NCBI GenBank assembly: GCA_025060595.1
Contig: JANXBX010000012.1
Span: 1-60,489, forward strand
From: Synergistota bacterium
Lineage (GTDB): Bacteria > Synergistota > GBS-1
Direction: 5' to 3'
DNA length: 60,489 nt
In this document: piece by piece, positions 11,403 to 19,584 of the stretch
Numbering within the stretch: the stretch's first letter is position 1
How the letters are laid out: each line of letters begins with the position of its first letter
Made by a program: the position numbers and the translations under genes
The notes under the pieces: model-generated
The model's database searches: none
What the model was told of the DNA's origin: nothing
Seen by the model: only the letters and a program-made list of their open reading frames with translations

Positions 11403-12008
11403 TTACTTTTTACACTGTCTTACTTTCTCCAGAAAGAGTTTGGCGTTTTCCCTTGGATTTCCTTTGGTTAGGTGTGTTCCAACTCCTATAGCGAAGGCAC
11501 CTGCGTTAAACCACTCTTCTACGTTTTCTAGGCTTACTCCGCCGGTTGGCATGGCTTTGAACTCTGGGAATGGCCCTTTCATGCTCTTTATAAATACCGG
11601 CTTAAGTACGTCTCCAGGGAATATCTTTACGACCTCACATCCCATATTTTTCGCTTTAACGTATTCCGTAGGAGTCATTATGCCGGGAAAGTATGGGACT
11701 CCTGCCTCCTTACACACCTCATTTATCTCCTCTGATAGATGAGGACTGACAATATATTTAGCTCCTGCTTCGATGGCTCTCTTACATTGCTCCGCTGTTA
11801 ATACTGTTCCTGCTCCTATAAGAGCATCCTTAAGCTCTTTAGATAGCGCTGATATGGCCTTTTCAGCGTCAGGCACGGTAAAGGTAACTTCGATTACTCT
11901 GATTCCTCCCTCATAAAGCTCTCTTGCGATTTGTAAGCATTTTTCCACCGACTCGGCTCTTAAGATTGCCACTATACCCTCTTCCCTTATCCTCTCGAGA
12001 GTCATCAT
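11403..12008 (-). CDS. eda: 2-dehydro-3-deoxy-phosphogluconate (KDPG/KHG) aldolase
   Basis: This class I aldolase cleaves KDPG to pyruvate and glyceraldehyde 3-phosphate, the last step of hexuronate and Entner-Doudoroff breakdown. The 201-residue protein has the Eda TIM barrel with E40 in IEVTFTVP and the Schiff-base lysine K128 in VVKIFPGDV. Its ATG overlaps the uxaA stop (ATGA). It completes the uxaB-uxaA-eda operon, but no KDG kinase of the usual PfkB type is seen in the window, so that step must be elsewhere or done by the FGGY kinase downstream. Confidence 0.92.
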   Translation of the reverse strand: MMTLERIREEGIVAILRAESVEKCLQIARELYEGGIRVIEVTFTVPDAEKAISALSKELKDALIGAGTVLTAEQCKRAIEAGAKYIVSPHLSEEINEVCKEAGVPYFPGIMTPTEYVKAKNMGCEVVKIFPGDVLKPVFIKSMKGPFPEFKAMPTGGVSLENVEEWFNAGAFAIGVGTHLTKGNPRENAKLFLEKVRQCKK

Positions 12009-13477
12009 AATATCACCCCGTCTTTAAAGATTGCTATTTCTTGAATACCTCTTTCCTCACCTTTGGTTTTCTTTCCGCTTGCTACGTTTATAATTAACTC
12101 TAGTAGTTCTTTTAATGCTTCTTCTACACTCTTTCCCTCGGCTATTTCGCCAGCGTTATAATCTATCCAGCTAGTCTTTCTCTTGTAAAGCTCGCTATTA
12201 GTAGATATCTTTATGGTTGGGACTACAGCCTCAAAAGGGGTACCCCTTCCTGTAGTAAAGAGTATCATCGTGGCTCCGCTTCCAGCCAAGGCTGTTGTGG
12301 AGACCAAATCGTTTCCCGGTCCGAATACTATATTTACTCCGCTTCTTTTTGCTCTCTCACCATACCTTAGAACATCGGTTACCTTATTACTGCCGCTTTT
12401 CTTAACAGCTCCTAAGGATTTTTCCTCTAGCGTCGTTATGCCACCCTTTATGTTGCCTGGAGAGGGATTTTCAGAGACCGGTTGATTGTATCTCGTGTAG
12501 TAGTTTCTGAACCAGGTTATAACTTCAACGAATTTGTCGAAGGTTTCCTTATCCTCAATTCTCGAAATTATATCTTCCTCTGCTCCAAATATCTCTGGGA
12601 TTTCACTCATTAAGACCGTTCCACCATAATAGGTTATATAGTCAGATACTTTACCTACAAGAGGATTTGCGGTTATACCTGAGAGAGAATCGCTTCCTCC
12701 ACATTTCACACCTATGGTGAGTGAGCCTATGGGGCATTGAACCCTCTCCGTACGCGCTCTTTCAGCTACTTCAAAGAGGGCTTTCGATAAGGCTTCGCTT
12801 TCATCGTTGACAGCCTGAAGCATAAGAAAAGCTACGTTTGGATGGTTCTTTAGTTCATCCCTTAAATAGGCTAGCTGTAGGTTTTCACATCCAAGCCCGA
12901 CGATGATTACTCCTCCTGCATTTGGGTTTTTGGCTAAACCTAAGAGGATGTTTTTTGTCATTTCCAGGTCTCCCCCAAGCTGAGAGCAACCGTAAGGGTG
13001 AGATAAGACCTTGATGTCGTCTATCCATTCGGGCTTCTTAATCGAGCATGCGAAGTCCTTTAAGACCCCATTTATACATCCCACTGTGGGTATTATCCAT
13101 ATTTCATTTCTTATTCCTACTTTTCCATCCTTTCTTTTAAACCCCCAAAAGCTCTTTTGAGGTAGATCTATCTTTATTTCCCTTAACTTTTTTTCCTGCC
13201 ACTTTGGCTCCCACTCAGGTTTAAGAAGGGTTTTTACATTATGCGTGTGAACCCATTCTCCAGCCCTAATGTCTTGAGTTGCTTCTCCTATAGTACTATC
13301 GTATTTTATTATCTTTTCTCCCATCTTTACATCTCTTAAAGAGAATTTGTGTCCCCTTGGAATATCGTTTAATAGGATGAGCTCCCCTTCCGAAAGCTTT
13401 AATATTTCCCCCTTGCTTATATCTTCTAAAGCTACCGCAACGTTATCGCTATCTCCAAGCTTTATATATCTTCTCAA
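12005..13477 (-). CDS. uxaA: Altronate dehydratase UxaA
   Basis: This enzyme dehydrates D-altronate to 2-keto-3-deoxygluconate. The 490-residue protein has an N-terminal SAF-type domain (about residues 1-95, ending AGEWVHTHNVKT) fused to the UxaA C-terminal catalytic domain, as in full-length bacterial enzymes. The conserved GIRNE, GCENLQ and GVKCGGSDSLSG stretches are present. Its start lies 29 bases inside the end of uxaB, and its stop overlaps eda, giving a tight three-gene operon. Confidence 0.92.
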   Translation of the reverse strand: MRRYIKLGDSDNVAVALEDISKGEILKLSEGELILLNDIPRGHKFSLRDVKMGEKIIKYDSTIGEATQDIRAGEWVHTHNVKTLLKPEWEPKWQEKKLREIKIDLPQKSFWGFKRKDGKVGIRNEIWIIPTVGCINGVLKDFACSIKKPEWIDDIKVLSHPYGCSQLGGDLEMTKNILLGLAKNPNAGGVIIVGLGCENLQLAYLRDELKNHPNVAFLMLQAVNDESEALSKALFEVAERARTERVQCPIGSLTIGVKCGGSDSLSGITANPLVGKVSDYITYYGGTVLMSEIPEIFGAEEDIISRIEDKETFDKFVEVITWFRNYYTRYNQPVSENPSPGNIKGGITTLEEKSLGAVKKSGSNKVTDVLRYGERAKRSGVNIVFGPGNDLVSTTALAGSGATMILFTTGRGTPFEAVVPTIKISTNSELYKRKTSWIDYNAGEIAEGKSVEEALKELLELIINVASGKKTKGEERGIQEIAIFKDGVIL

Positions 13478-14747
13478 GGGATGAGAGCACCTCCCTTTTA
13501 AGGTCTTCGTTAAGATTGGGGAAGAAGCTTTCTATTATGCTTCTTAAGTCCCTTCCTTTGAGCTCTTCAAAATCGGAAAGCTTAAAGGGCCCATTGGGTA
13601 AATCCTTTACTCCATCTTTGCATGTGTAAAGCTCAGCCATATAAGCTATTGATTCTATCAACTTGCTTGGAAGCTTCCCGAACTTTCTATAGTAATCCTC
13701 AAGGGTTGGTCTTAAACGGGTATTTACCTTGCTTATAGAGTTTAAGGCTATGGTTCTTAAGCTATGCTTTAGCGCCGGATTCTTGAATCTCTCTAAAACG
13801 TCATCAGCATATTTGTGAGTTTCCTCATTGTCCGCTAAGGCTGGAACTATTTCTTCGTGAATCAGCTCCTTAATCCATTTACCGAACTTCGGATGTTCAA
13901 CAAAGTCCCTAACGAATTCTATGCCGTTAAGTAGCCCTACGGGAACCATCGATGTATGAGAACCGTTTAGTATCCTTACCTTTCTTTCTCTATAAAACTT
14001 GAGATTGTCGGTTAAAATGACGTTAAGTCCTGCTTTATGGAAAGGTAGAATCTCAAATAGCGAGGGATCTCCTTGAATAACAAAGAGGTGGAAGATTTCT
14101 CCGCTTGTTAAGTTTAAATCTCTTTCCCCAATCTTTTTAAAAACCTCTTCAGCTACATCCTCCGGAAAGCCTGGTACTATTCTATCAACTAAAGTATTAT
14201 AAAATTTACATTCATCAAGATACTTAAAGAAATTCCTGGGGTATTTCCAATCTTCCGCGTATTTTATAACGCACTCCTTTAGCTTTTCTCCATTATTATC
14301 TATAAGCTCAAGGGGAAGTATGTAGAGGGGGGGGAGTCCCAACCTGAATCTCTCGTAAAGTATATGAGTTAGCATAGATGGATAGTTTTCAGGTCTTTCC
14401 ATCTTTTTATAAAATATGCCGGCCTCAGTCGTATTGGAGACCACTACTTTAAGCTCTGGTATCCTTCCTGCCTTAAGCAGTTTCTCATAGTTTTCGAAGG
14501 GATTAACACCATCCTTTATGACCTCTACCTTGTCTATAACTTCCTTGTATTCTCCATTAATGTATCCCCTTAAAAGTACATGGTATTTTCCGTTTGCTTG
14601 AAGTAAATCTTTTACTTTACCTTGGGGGATAGGTTGGACTAAAAATACCTCATTTTCTGCGCCCGTTATCTCATTTATCTTCTGAACCATCCAATCGAAG
14701 AAAGCTCTTAAGAAGTTTCCCTCGCCGAATTGAAGGATGGTTATCAT
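13449..14747 (-). CDS. uxaB: Tagaturonate reductase (altronate oxidoreductase)
   Basis: This NAD-dependent long-chain polyol dehydrogenase reduces D-tagaturonate to D-altronate. The 432-residue protein begins with the UxaB-like nucleotide-binding motif LQFGEGNFLRAF and carries the family signature RILNGSHTSMVPVGL with the downstream catalytic region. GGGAGGGCATAG precedes the ATG. As first gene of uxaB-uxaA-eda, it defines a galacturonate-type branch, although uronate isomerase UxaC is not in the window. A fructuronate reductase (UxuB) is the alternative, but the UxaA neighbour favours UxaB. Confidence 0.88.
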   Translation of the reverse strand: MITILQFGEGNFLRAFFDWMVQKINEITGAENEVFLVQPIPQGKVKDLLQANGKYHVLLRGYINGEYKEVIDKVEVIKDGVNPFENYEKLLKAGRIPELKVVVSNTTEAGIFYKKMERPENYPSMLTHILYERFRLGLPPLYILPLELIDNNGEKLKECVIKYAEDWKYPRNFFKYLDECKFYNTLVDRIVPGFPEDVAEEVFKKIGERDLNLTSGEIFHLFVIQGDPSLFEILPFHKAGLNVILTDNLKFYRERKVRILNGSHTSMVPVGLLNGIEFVRDFVEHPKFGKWIKELIHEEIVPALADNEETHKYADDVLERFKNPALKHSLRTIALNSISKVNTRLRPTLEDYYRKFGKLPSKLIESIAYMAELYTCKDGVKDLPNGPFKLSDFEELKGRDLRSIIESFFPNLNEDLKREVLSSLEKIYKAWR

Positions 14748-14805
14748 ATCTATGCCCTCCCTTTGCTTTTTGTGAAAAAGTTTTTCTTAAATGATCAAGC
14801 TAAAA

Positions 14806-14844
14806 TATATGATAGCACTTTTGGTAGCTCTGTCAACCAGAGCT
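14806..14844 (-). promoter_or_regulatory. uxaB promoter overlapped by a palindromic operator
   Basis: On the minus strand TTGACA and TATCAT, 16 bases apart, form a good sigma70 promoter before uxaB. The -35 lies inside the inverted repeat AGCTCTG-N5-CAGAGCT (14826-14832 and 14838-14844). A regulator bound there would block RNA polymerase; the divergent GntR protein is the obvious candidate. Confidence 0.6.
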
Positions 14845-14910
14845 TTTGGTGAATTTTAATCTGTTGACAAATATGATATACTCAAAAAGGAGAAGTATAA
14901 TTATTAGAAA

Positions 14911-15666
14911 GTGGAGGTATGGAAGGTGTTTAATGAGATTCAGAAGTTTAGGACGTCTGTAGAAGTGATCAATCAGATAATATCCTCTATATCTAGGGGA
15001 AGGTTGCCGCCAGGGTCTCCTCTTCCTTCTGAAAGGGATCTTGCTAGGATGTTTAACGTTAGCAGAGTGGTAGTGCGTGAGGCCATCTCCGGATTAGCTT
15101 TGCTTGGTATAGTCCAGAAGAAATGGGGGAAGGGGAATTACATCTCGGATGACATCAATCTTTCGCTTATTCATAACTCTATTAAGCATCTTGTTGTTTT
15201 GAAGGAGCAGGAGATAATGGATGTAATTGAAGCGAGGATGGCAGTTGAGTGCGAGCTTGCGGCATTAGCTGCTAAAAGACGTACCGAAGAGGATCTTTTT
15301 AAGCTTAAAAGCTCCTTAGATAGCTATCTTAAGGGCACGAGGGGAACGTTGAAAAAGCTAGAGCTCGATTTGGCTTTTCATGCGACTATAGCTGAGGTGG
15401 GAAGGAGCAAGGTTCTTGAAGGCTTGCAAAGGGTTTTGAGCGAAAAGTGTTTCAGTGTGATGCAATTTGGAGCATGGCTGAGTGATATAGTTAAAAGCGC
15501 TGAGGGAGATCATATTCAAATTTATGAGGCTATAAAAGATGGAGATCCATCTAAAGCTCAAGAAACTATGAGAGTCCACTTGTCAAAGCTTATGGAGAGG
15601 GTGGCCTTTTGTTTCAAGAATATTAATAGTAAGGAAAAAAATGGTTTGGAAGTAAAGTTTAAGTAA
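14911..15666 (+). CDS. GntR-family (FCD/FadR subfamily) transcriptional regulator
   Basis: The N-terminal winged helix (about residues 15-85, with PLPSERDLARMFNVSRVVVREAIS, here split as a GntR signature) is followed by an all-helical FCD ligand-binding domain carrying likely metal ligands in LDLAFHATIAE, DHIQIYEAI and VHL. FCD regulators usually sense organic or sugar acids. It sits divergent from uxaB-uxaA-eda and just before the aldonate operon, so it probably controls both. A GTG at 14926 following GGAGGTATGGAAG is a better-spaced alternative start that removes five residues. Confidence 0.9.
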   Translation: MEVWKVFNEIQKFRTSVEVINQIISSISRGRLPPGSPLPSERDLARMFNVSRVVVREAISGLALLGIVQKKWGKGNYISDDINLSLIHNSIKHLVVLKEQEIMDVIEARMAVECELAALAAKRRTEEDLFKLKSSLDSYLKGTRGTLKKLELDLAFHATIAEVGRSKVLEGLQRVLSEKCFSVMQFGAWLSDIVKSAEGDHIQIYEAIKDGDPSKAQETMRVHLSKLMERVAFCFKNINSKEKNGLEVKFK

Positions 15667-15706
15667 AGATCCTCTCTATAATTTCCAACTATTTTGAATG
15701 TTGACT

Positions 15707-15729
15707 TTAAGTGCTTTTACATGTATGAT
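15707..15729 (+). promoter_or_regulatory. Promoter of the aldonate/LarA/TRAP operon
   Basis: TTGACT near 15701-15706 is followed after a 17-base spacer by TATGAT at 15724-15729, a near-consensus sigma70 promoter, about 57 bases before the dehydrogenase start. It lies 3' of the regulator gene, so the operon can be expressed independently of gntR. Confidence 0.75.
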
Positions 15730-15734
15730 AGAGA

Positions 15735-15745
15735 TGGTTAGACCA
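15735..15745 (+). promoter_or_regulatory. FadR-type GntR operator TGGT-N3-ACCA
   Basis: TGGTTAGACCA is a perfect match to the TGGTNNNACCA pattern bound by FadR-subfamily GntR regulators. It covers the expected transcription start just after the -10 box, so binding would repress the operon. The regulator encoded immediately upstream is the natural partner; this is inferred from the motif. Confidence 0.65.
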
Positions 15746-15785
15746 CTATACCAGAGATAGCTTTTTGGGGAGGGGGCGAACCTCG

Positions 15786-16736
15786 ATGAGGAGGGTTGTG
15801 GTTGCGGCACGAACCTTCGGCAGATATTCTCAAGAGCCTATTGAGTTTTTGAAGAGGCACGGCTTTGAGATTGTGAGATGTGAAGAAAAGGAATTACCCT
15901 CAGCATTAAAGGATGCTGATGCTCTTATAGTTGGGACCCCGAAGGTTACGAGAGAGATGCTTTCATCCTCCCGAGTTAGGATAATAGCCAAGCACGGGGT
16001 TGGTGTGGATAATATAGATCTAAAAGCTGCAACAGAGTTAGGTATTCCTGTGACCGTGACACAAGGGGCAAATTCCGAATCTGTTGCTGAGCTTACGATA
16101 GCTTTTATATTTGCCTTAGCTAGGGGATTGATTAAGTGCCATTTAAATCTGTTTCAGAAGAAAGAGTGGTCTGGGGTTGTTGGCGTTGAGGTAAGGGGTA
16201 AAACGTTAGGGCTTCTCGGTTTTGGTGCTATAGCTAAAGAGGTTAATAAGAGAGCTTTATGTCTTGGTATGAGAACGATAACGTATGATCCTTATATTTC
16301 TGAGGAAGAGGTTGCTAGGATGGGAGCTAAGATGGTTAGCTTTGAGGATCTCCTTAAAGAGTCTGATTTTCTCTCCCTTCATGTTCCCCTAACAGATGAA
16401 ACAAGAGGGATTATAGGGGAGAGGGAGATTAGATCTATGAAGAGGAGCGCTTTCTTGATAAACACTGCAAGAGGTGGAATTGTTGATGAAAATGCTTTAG
16501 CTAAGGCTCTTAAGGAGGGTTGGATTAGTGGTGCAGCTCTTGATGTATTCGAGGAGGAACCACCAAGCCCTGAATCTCCCCTCTTTAGTTGCGAGAACTT
16601 GATTACTACTCCTCATGTGGGGGCACACTCGATAGAGGCAGTTTATAGGATGAACATGATGTCTGCTCAGTCGGTGGTTGACTTTTTTAATGGTAGGCCA
16701 TTGCAGTATGTGGTGAATAAGGAGGTATTAAAATGA
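15786..16736 (+). CDS. D-isomer-specific 2-hydroxyacid dehydrogenase
   Basis: This NAD(P)-dependent enzyme interconverts 2-oxo acids and D-2-hydroxy acids. The sequence has the Rossmann motif LLGFGAIAKEV, the catalytic arginine in NTARGGIVDE, glutamate in DVFEEEPP and histidine in TPHVGAHS. Start set at the ATG (15786), which follows GGGGAGGGGG; an upstream in-frame start seven codons earlier overlaps that site. It overlaps the LarA homologue (ATGA). Annotation pipelines would call it phosphoglycerate dehydrogenase-like, but the context suggests a 2-ketoaldonate or hydroxypyruvate reductase. Confidence 0.85.
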   Translation: MRRVVVAARTFGRYSQEPIEFLKRHGFEIVRCEEKELPSALKDADALIVGTPKVTREMLSSSRVRIIAKHGVGVDNIDLKAATELGIPVTVTQGANSESVAELTIAFIFALARGLIKCHLNLFQKKEWSGVVGVEVRGKTLGLLGFGAIAKEVNKRALCLGMRTITYDPYISEEEVARMGAKMVSFEDLLKESDFLSLHVPLTDETRGIIGEREIRSMKRSAFLINTARGGIVDENALAKALKEGWISGAALDVFEEEPPSPESPLFSCENLITTPHVGAHSIEAVYRMNMMSAQSVVDFFNGRPLQYVVNKEVLK

Positions 16737-17974
16737 AAGTTAAGTACTATGATTTTGCTGAAGGATTTGTACCCGATGATAGGGTTAAGGCTGTCCTTGA
16801 GCCGAGCCATTTGCATGGTATGGAGCTTAAGGATTTTGAAAAAGAGTTGAATGTTCTTCTTGAGGAGCGCCTTATTCCCAAGCTTAATGGGGTTAAAAAG
16901 ATCCTTCTTCTTGTTGATGATATAACTAGGCAGACGCCGGTTTCTTGGATATTGCCTTCTTTTTTAAACTTGGTAAACCGCATAGGTATAAAAGATGAGA
17001 ATGTAACTATCCTTGTTGCTACCGGAACTCATCGTCACATGACTTTATCTGAGCAGGTTAAAAAGTATGGTGAGGAGGCTCTTAAAAGAGTAAGGGTGGT
17101 ATTTCATAACTATAAAACTGATGTGGTTCACATAGGTACAACTCCAAATGGAACACCCGTTGTCGTTAATAGGCTTGTTTTGGAAAACGATCTAATTATA
17201 GGTATAGGTATGGTTGTTCCTCATAGAGTTTCTGGCTTTAGCGGAGGGGGGAAGATCGTTCAGCCTGGGATATCCGGCGAGGAAACCACAGGTCAGACTC
17301 ACTGGCTAAGCGCTCAGTTTGAGGGTAAGGATATTCTTGGAAAGGTGTTTAATCCCGTTAGGGATGAGATAGAAGCTGTGGCTAAAGCTGCAAACCTTAG
17401 TTTCATAATAAATGTCATTCCTGACAAGAGCGGTAGGCCGATCAAGGTGTTTGTGGGGGACCCTATACCCACTTTTAAGGAAGCGGCTGAATTTGCTCGC
17501 GGAATTTACGGTGTGAAATCGCCAACATCGAAAATAGTTTTAACCGATTCTTACCCTGCTGATTTGGAGCTTTGGCAGGCGGCTAAAGGGATTTACTCTG
17601 GTGATCTTATTCTTGAAAAGGATGGGGTTATTATTCTTGTTACTCCGTGCCCTGAGGGAGTTGGCGTTGAATTTGGAGAGTTAATAGTTAAATACGGATA
17701 TAGGGGATATGAGGATGTGAAAGGGCTCGTTTCGTCAGGTGAACTTACTAACCTCATCGTTGCAGCTCACCTTGTACATGTGGGACGAGTTATAAGGGAT
17801 AAGGGTAAGGGAATTTTGGTCTCTCCTGGCATAGATTCTGAGACCGCTAAAAGGCTTGGCTTTATTCCCGCTTCAAACGTTGATGAAGCTCTAAAGATAG
17901 CGCAAAGCTTGGTTGGTCCTCAGGAGATTGTTGTTTGTAAGTTTGGTGGGGAGTTATTGCCCCTTGTAAATTAA
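16733..17974 (+). CDS. LarA-family nickel-pincer hydroxyacid racemase/epimerase homologue
   Basis: The 413-residue protein belongs to the LarA (lactate racemase) superfamily, which uses a covalently bound nickel-pincer nucleotide. All key residues are visible: DDITR around 62-66, H100 in TGTHRHM, H164, cofactor-linking K174 in GGGKIVQPG, and H190 in GQTHW. These have almost the same spacing as D72, R75, H108, H174, K184 and H200 of Lactobacillus plantarum LarA. LarA homologues include malate, hydroxyglutarate and D-gluconate 2-epimerases. With an aldonate-type kinase, dehydrogenases and TRAP in the operon, gluconate/mannonate epimerisation is the best guess. No larB, larC or larE lies in the window. 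Confidence 0.88.
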   Translation: MKVKYYDFAEGFVPDDRVKAVLEPSHLHGMELKDFEKELNVLLEERLIPKLNGVKKILLLVDDITRQTPVSWILPSFLNLVNRIGIKDENVTILVATGTHRHMTLSEQVKKYGEEALKRVRVVFHNYKTDVVHIGTTPNGTPVVVNRLVLENDLIIGIGMVVPHRVSGFSGGGKIVQPGISGEETTGQTHWLSAQFEGKDILGKVFNPVRDEIEAVAKAANLSFIINVIPDKSGRPIKVFVGDPIPTFKEAAEFARGIYGVKSPTSKIVLTDSYPADLELWQAAKGIYSGDLILEKDGVIILVTPCPEGVGVEFGELIVKYGYRGYEDVKGLVSSGELTNLIVAAHLVHVGRVIRDKGKGILVSPGIDSETAKRLGFIPASNVDEALKIAQSLVGPQEIVVCKFGGELLPLVN

Positions 17975-17998
17975 ATTCATAGGGAGGTGTGAGGTATT

Positions 17999-19012
17999 AT
18001 GAGAGGATTAGTAAGTAAGCTTCTTGCGGTATCATTGGTCATTCTACTTGCGGGATCTGCCTTTGCTGCTCCAAAGTTTACCCTGAAGTTCAACCACGTT
18101 CTAGCGCCTACCGAGCCTTATCATGAGGGATTCACGAACTGGGCTAAGGCGGTAGAGGAAAAGACGAAGGGCGATCTTAAGATTGAAGTTTACCACAGTG
18201 CTCAGCTTGGAGTTGAGGAGGATATCCTTGAGCAGATAAGGGCTGGTGCCAACATAGGTCAGAACACGGACTCAGCAAGAATGGGAATGTACGTTCCAGA
18301 TATAGCTGTTATGAATGCTCCATACTTCATTAATTATTTTGGCGCTAAGACTCCTGAGGAGGTAATGGATGTTTTAACCAAGATAAGGCAGGCTCCTACT
18401 ATGCAGGCTTGGCTTAAGGATCTTGAGGAGAAGTTTGGCTTCAAAGTCGTTTCCTTTAAGTGGGTTCAGGGTTATAGGCACTTTTTCACTAACAAGCCTA
18501 TAAGGAAGCCTGAGGACTTAAAAGGCTTAAGGATTAGGACTCCTGGGACTCCTATATGGCAGGAATCTGTTAGGGCTCTTGGCGCTCAGCCTGTAGCTAT
18601 TAAGTTTGGTGAGATTTACACTGCTATCCAAACCAAGGCTGTAGATGGAGCGGAGCTTGTTTACGCTAACATCGTTGGAGGCAAGCTTTACGAGGTTTTG
18701 AAGCATGCTTCTGAGACGGGTCATATTCTTTTAATTAACTTCGAGGTCGTTAGCTCCAAGTGGTTTAACACCCTTCCACCAGAATATCAGAAAGTGATGG
18801 TTGATGAGTGTGACAAGGCTGGAGTTGAGACATCTTACAAGATAATGAAGGAGCTTAACGAGAAGTTTAAGCAAGAGGTAATAAGCAAGGGTGTTCAGGT
18901 TATAACCGATCCGGATATACCGGCCTTTATGAAAGCTGGAGAAGAGGCTTACAAGGTTCTTAAGCTACTCGATGCAAGAGATAAGCTTTTGAAGGAAGTC
19001 AAGGGTAAATAA
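17999..19012 (+). CDS. TRAP transporter substrate-binding protein DctP (aldonate operon)
   Basis: This 337-residue periplasmic protein has a signal peptide (residues 1-23, cleavage after AFA) and the DctP fold, with the carboxylate-binding arginine in GLRIRTPGTPIWQ and the VDGAELVYANIVGGKLYEV hinge region. It belongs to the broad DctP/YiaO/SiaP group that captures C4-dicarboxylates or sugar acids. Its place after the LarA homologue and before SDR and kinase genes points to an aldonate. GGAGGTGTGAG lies before the ATG. Confidence 0.9.
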   Translation: MRGLVSKLLAVSLVILLAGSAFAAPKFTLKFNHVLAPTEPYHEGFTNWAKAVEEKTKGDLKIEVYHSAQLGVEEDILEQIRAGANIGQNTDSARMGMYVPDIAVMNAPYFINYFGAKTPEEVMDVLTKIRQAPTMQAWLKDLEEKFGFKVVSFKWVQGYRHFFTNKPIRKPEDLKGLRIRTPGTPIWQESVRALGAQPVAIKFGEIYTAIQTKAVDGAELVYANIVGGKLYEVLKHASETGHILLINFEVVSSKWFNTLPPEYQKVMVDECDKAGVETSYKIMKELNEKFKQEVISKGVQVITDPDIPAFMKAGEEAYKVLKLLDARDKLLKEVKGK

Positions 19013-19026
19013 AGGTTTGGTATTCA

Positions 19027-19068
19027 AAAGGGGGCCAACCTGGGGTTTGGATAGGTTGGTCCCCTTTT
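19027..19068 (+). terminator. Intercistronic hairpin with U tract between dctP and dctQ
   Basis: AAAAGGGGGCCAACCT (from 19027) pairs with AGGTTGGTCCCCTTTTT (to 19068), giving a strong stem with an 11-base loop followed by T residues. It lies at the same place as the hairpin in the other TRAP operon, so it should lower expression of the downstream membrane genes relative to the binding protein. Confidence 0.8.
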
Positions 19069-19095
19069 TAGCATCTACTTGTGAGGTGATCGTTT

Positions 19096-19584
19096 GTGTT
19101 GGAAAGGTTTGATAGAGCGCTTCTTAAATTTGAAAGGGTAACCACTAAGATTTTAATAATTCTAATGATAATTCTTATATTTGTCTCTGGAATAGCAAGG
19201 TTCTTGGGTAGGCCTATGAACTTGGCGGTTGATCTAAGCACTTTTGCTTTTGCCTGGGCATGCTTTTTCGCTGTTGACATAGCTTGGAGGGAGAACAAGC
19301 TTATGTGTGTTGATATCTTTTTAAAGCGGCTTTCGGAAAAGGACCAAAGGAAGATAAGGATCTTAAACTACCTGATAATTTGTGGCTTTTTGATCTATAT
19401 GGTGATATGGGGGTTTCACCTTACATACACGACAAGGTTTAGAACCTTTGCAGGTATACATGGCTTTAGCTACTCTTGGGTTAACGTTAGCGTTCCGATT
19501 GGTGCGGCGCTTACCTTGAGGACCACAATACTGAAGATTCTTCAGGAGCTTAAAGGAGGTAAACCGGAATGCTCATCGTTATAA
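19096..19584 (+). CDS. TRAP transporter small membrane subunit DctQ
   Basis: The 162-residue protein has four predicted TM helices and the family fold, with a charged RENKLMCVDIF loop before the third helix. The start is a GTG after GAGGTGATCGTTT. It overlaps dctM by 16 bases. It serves as the small partner of the permease in the aldonate operon. Confidence 0.87.
   Translation: MLERFDRALLKFERVTTKILIILMIILIFVSGIARFLGRPMNLAVDLSTFAFAWACFFAVDIAWRENKLMCVDIFLKRLSEKDQRKIRILNYLIICGFLIYMVIWGFHLTYTTRFRTFAGIHGFSYSWVNVSVPIGAALTLRTTILKILQELKGGKPECSSL

Noticed and set aside
14864-14882. TTGACA and TATACT before gntR as one promoter
   Set aside because: They are only seven bases apart; they cannot be the -35 and -10 of the same promoter.
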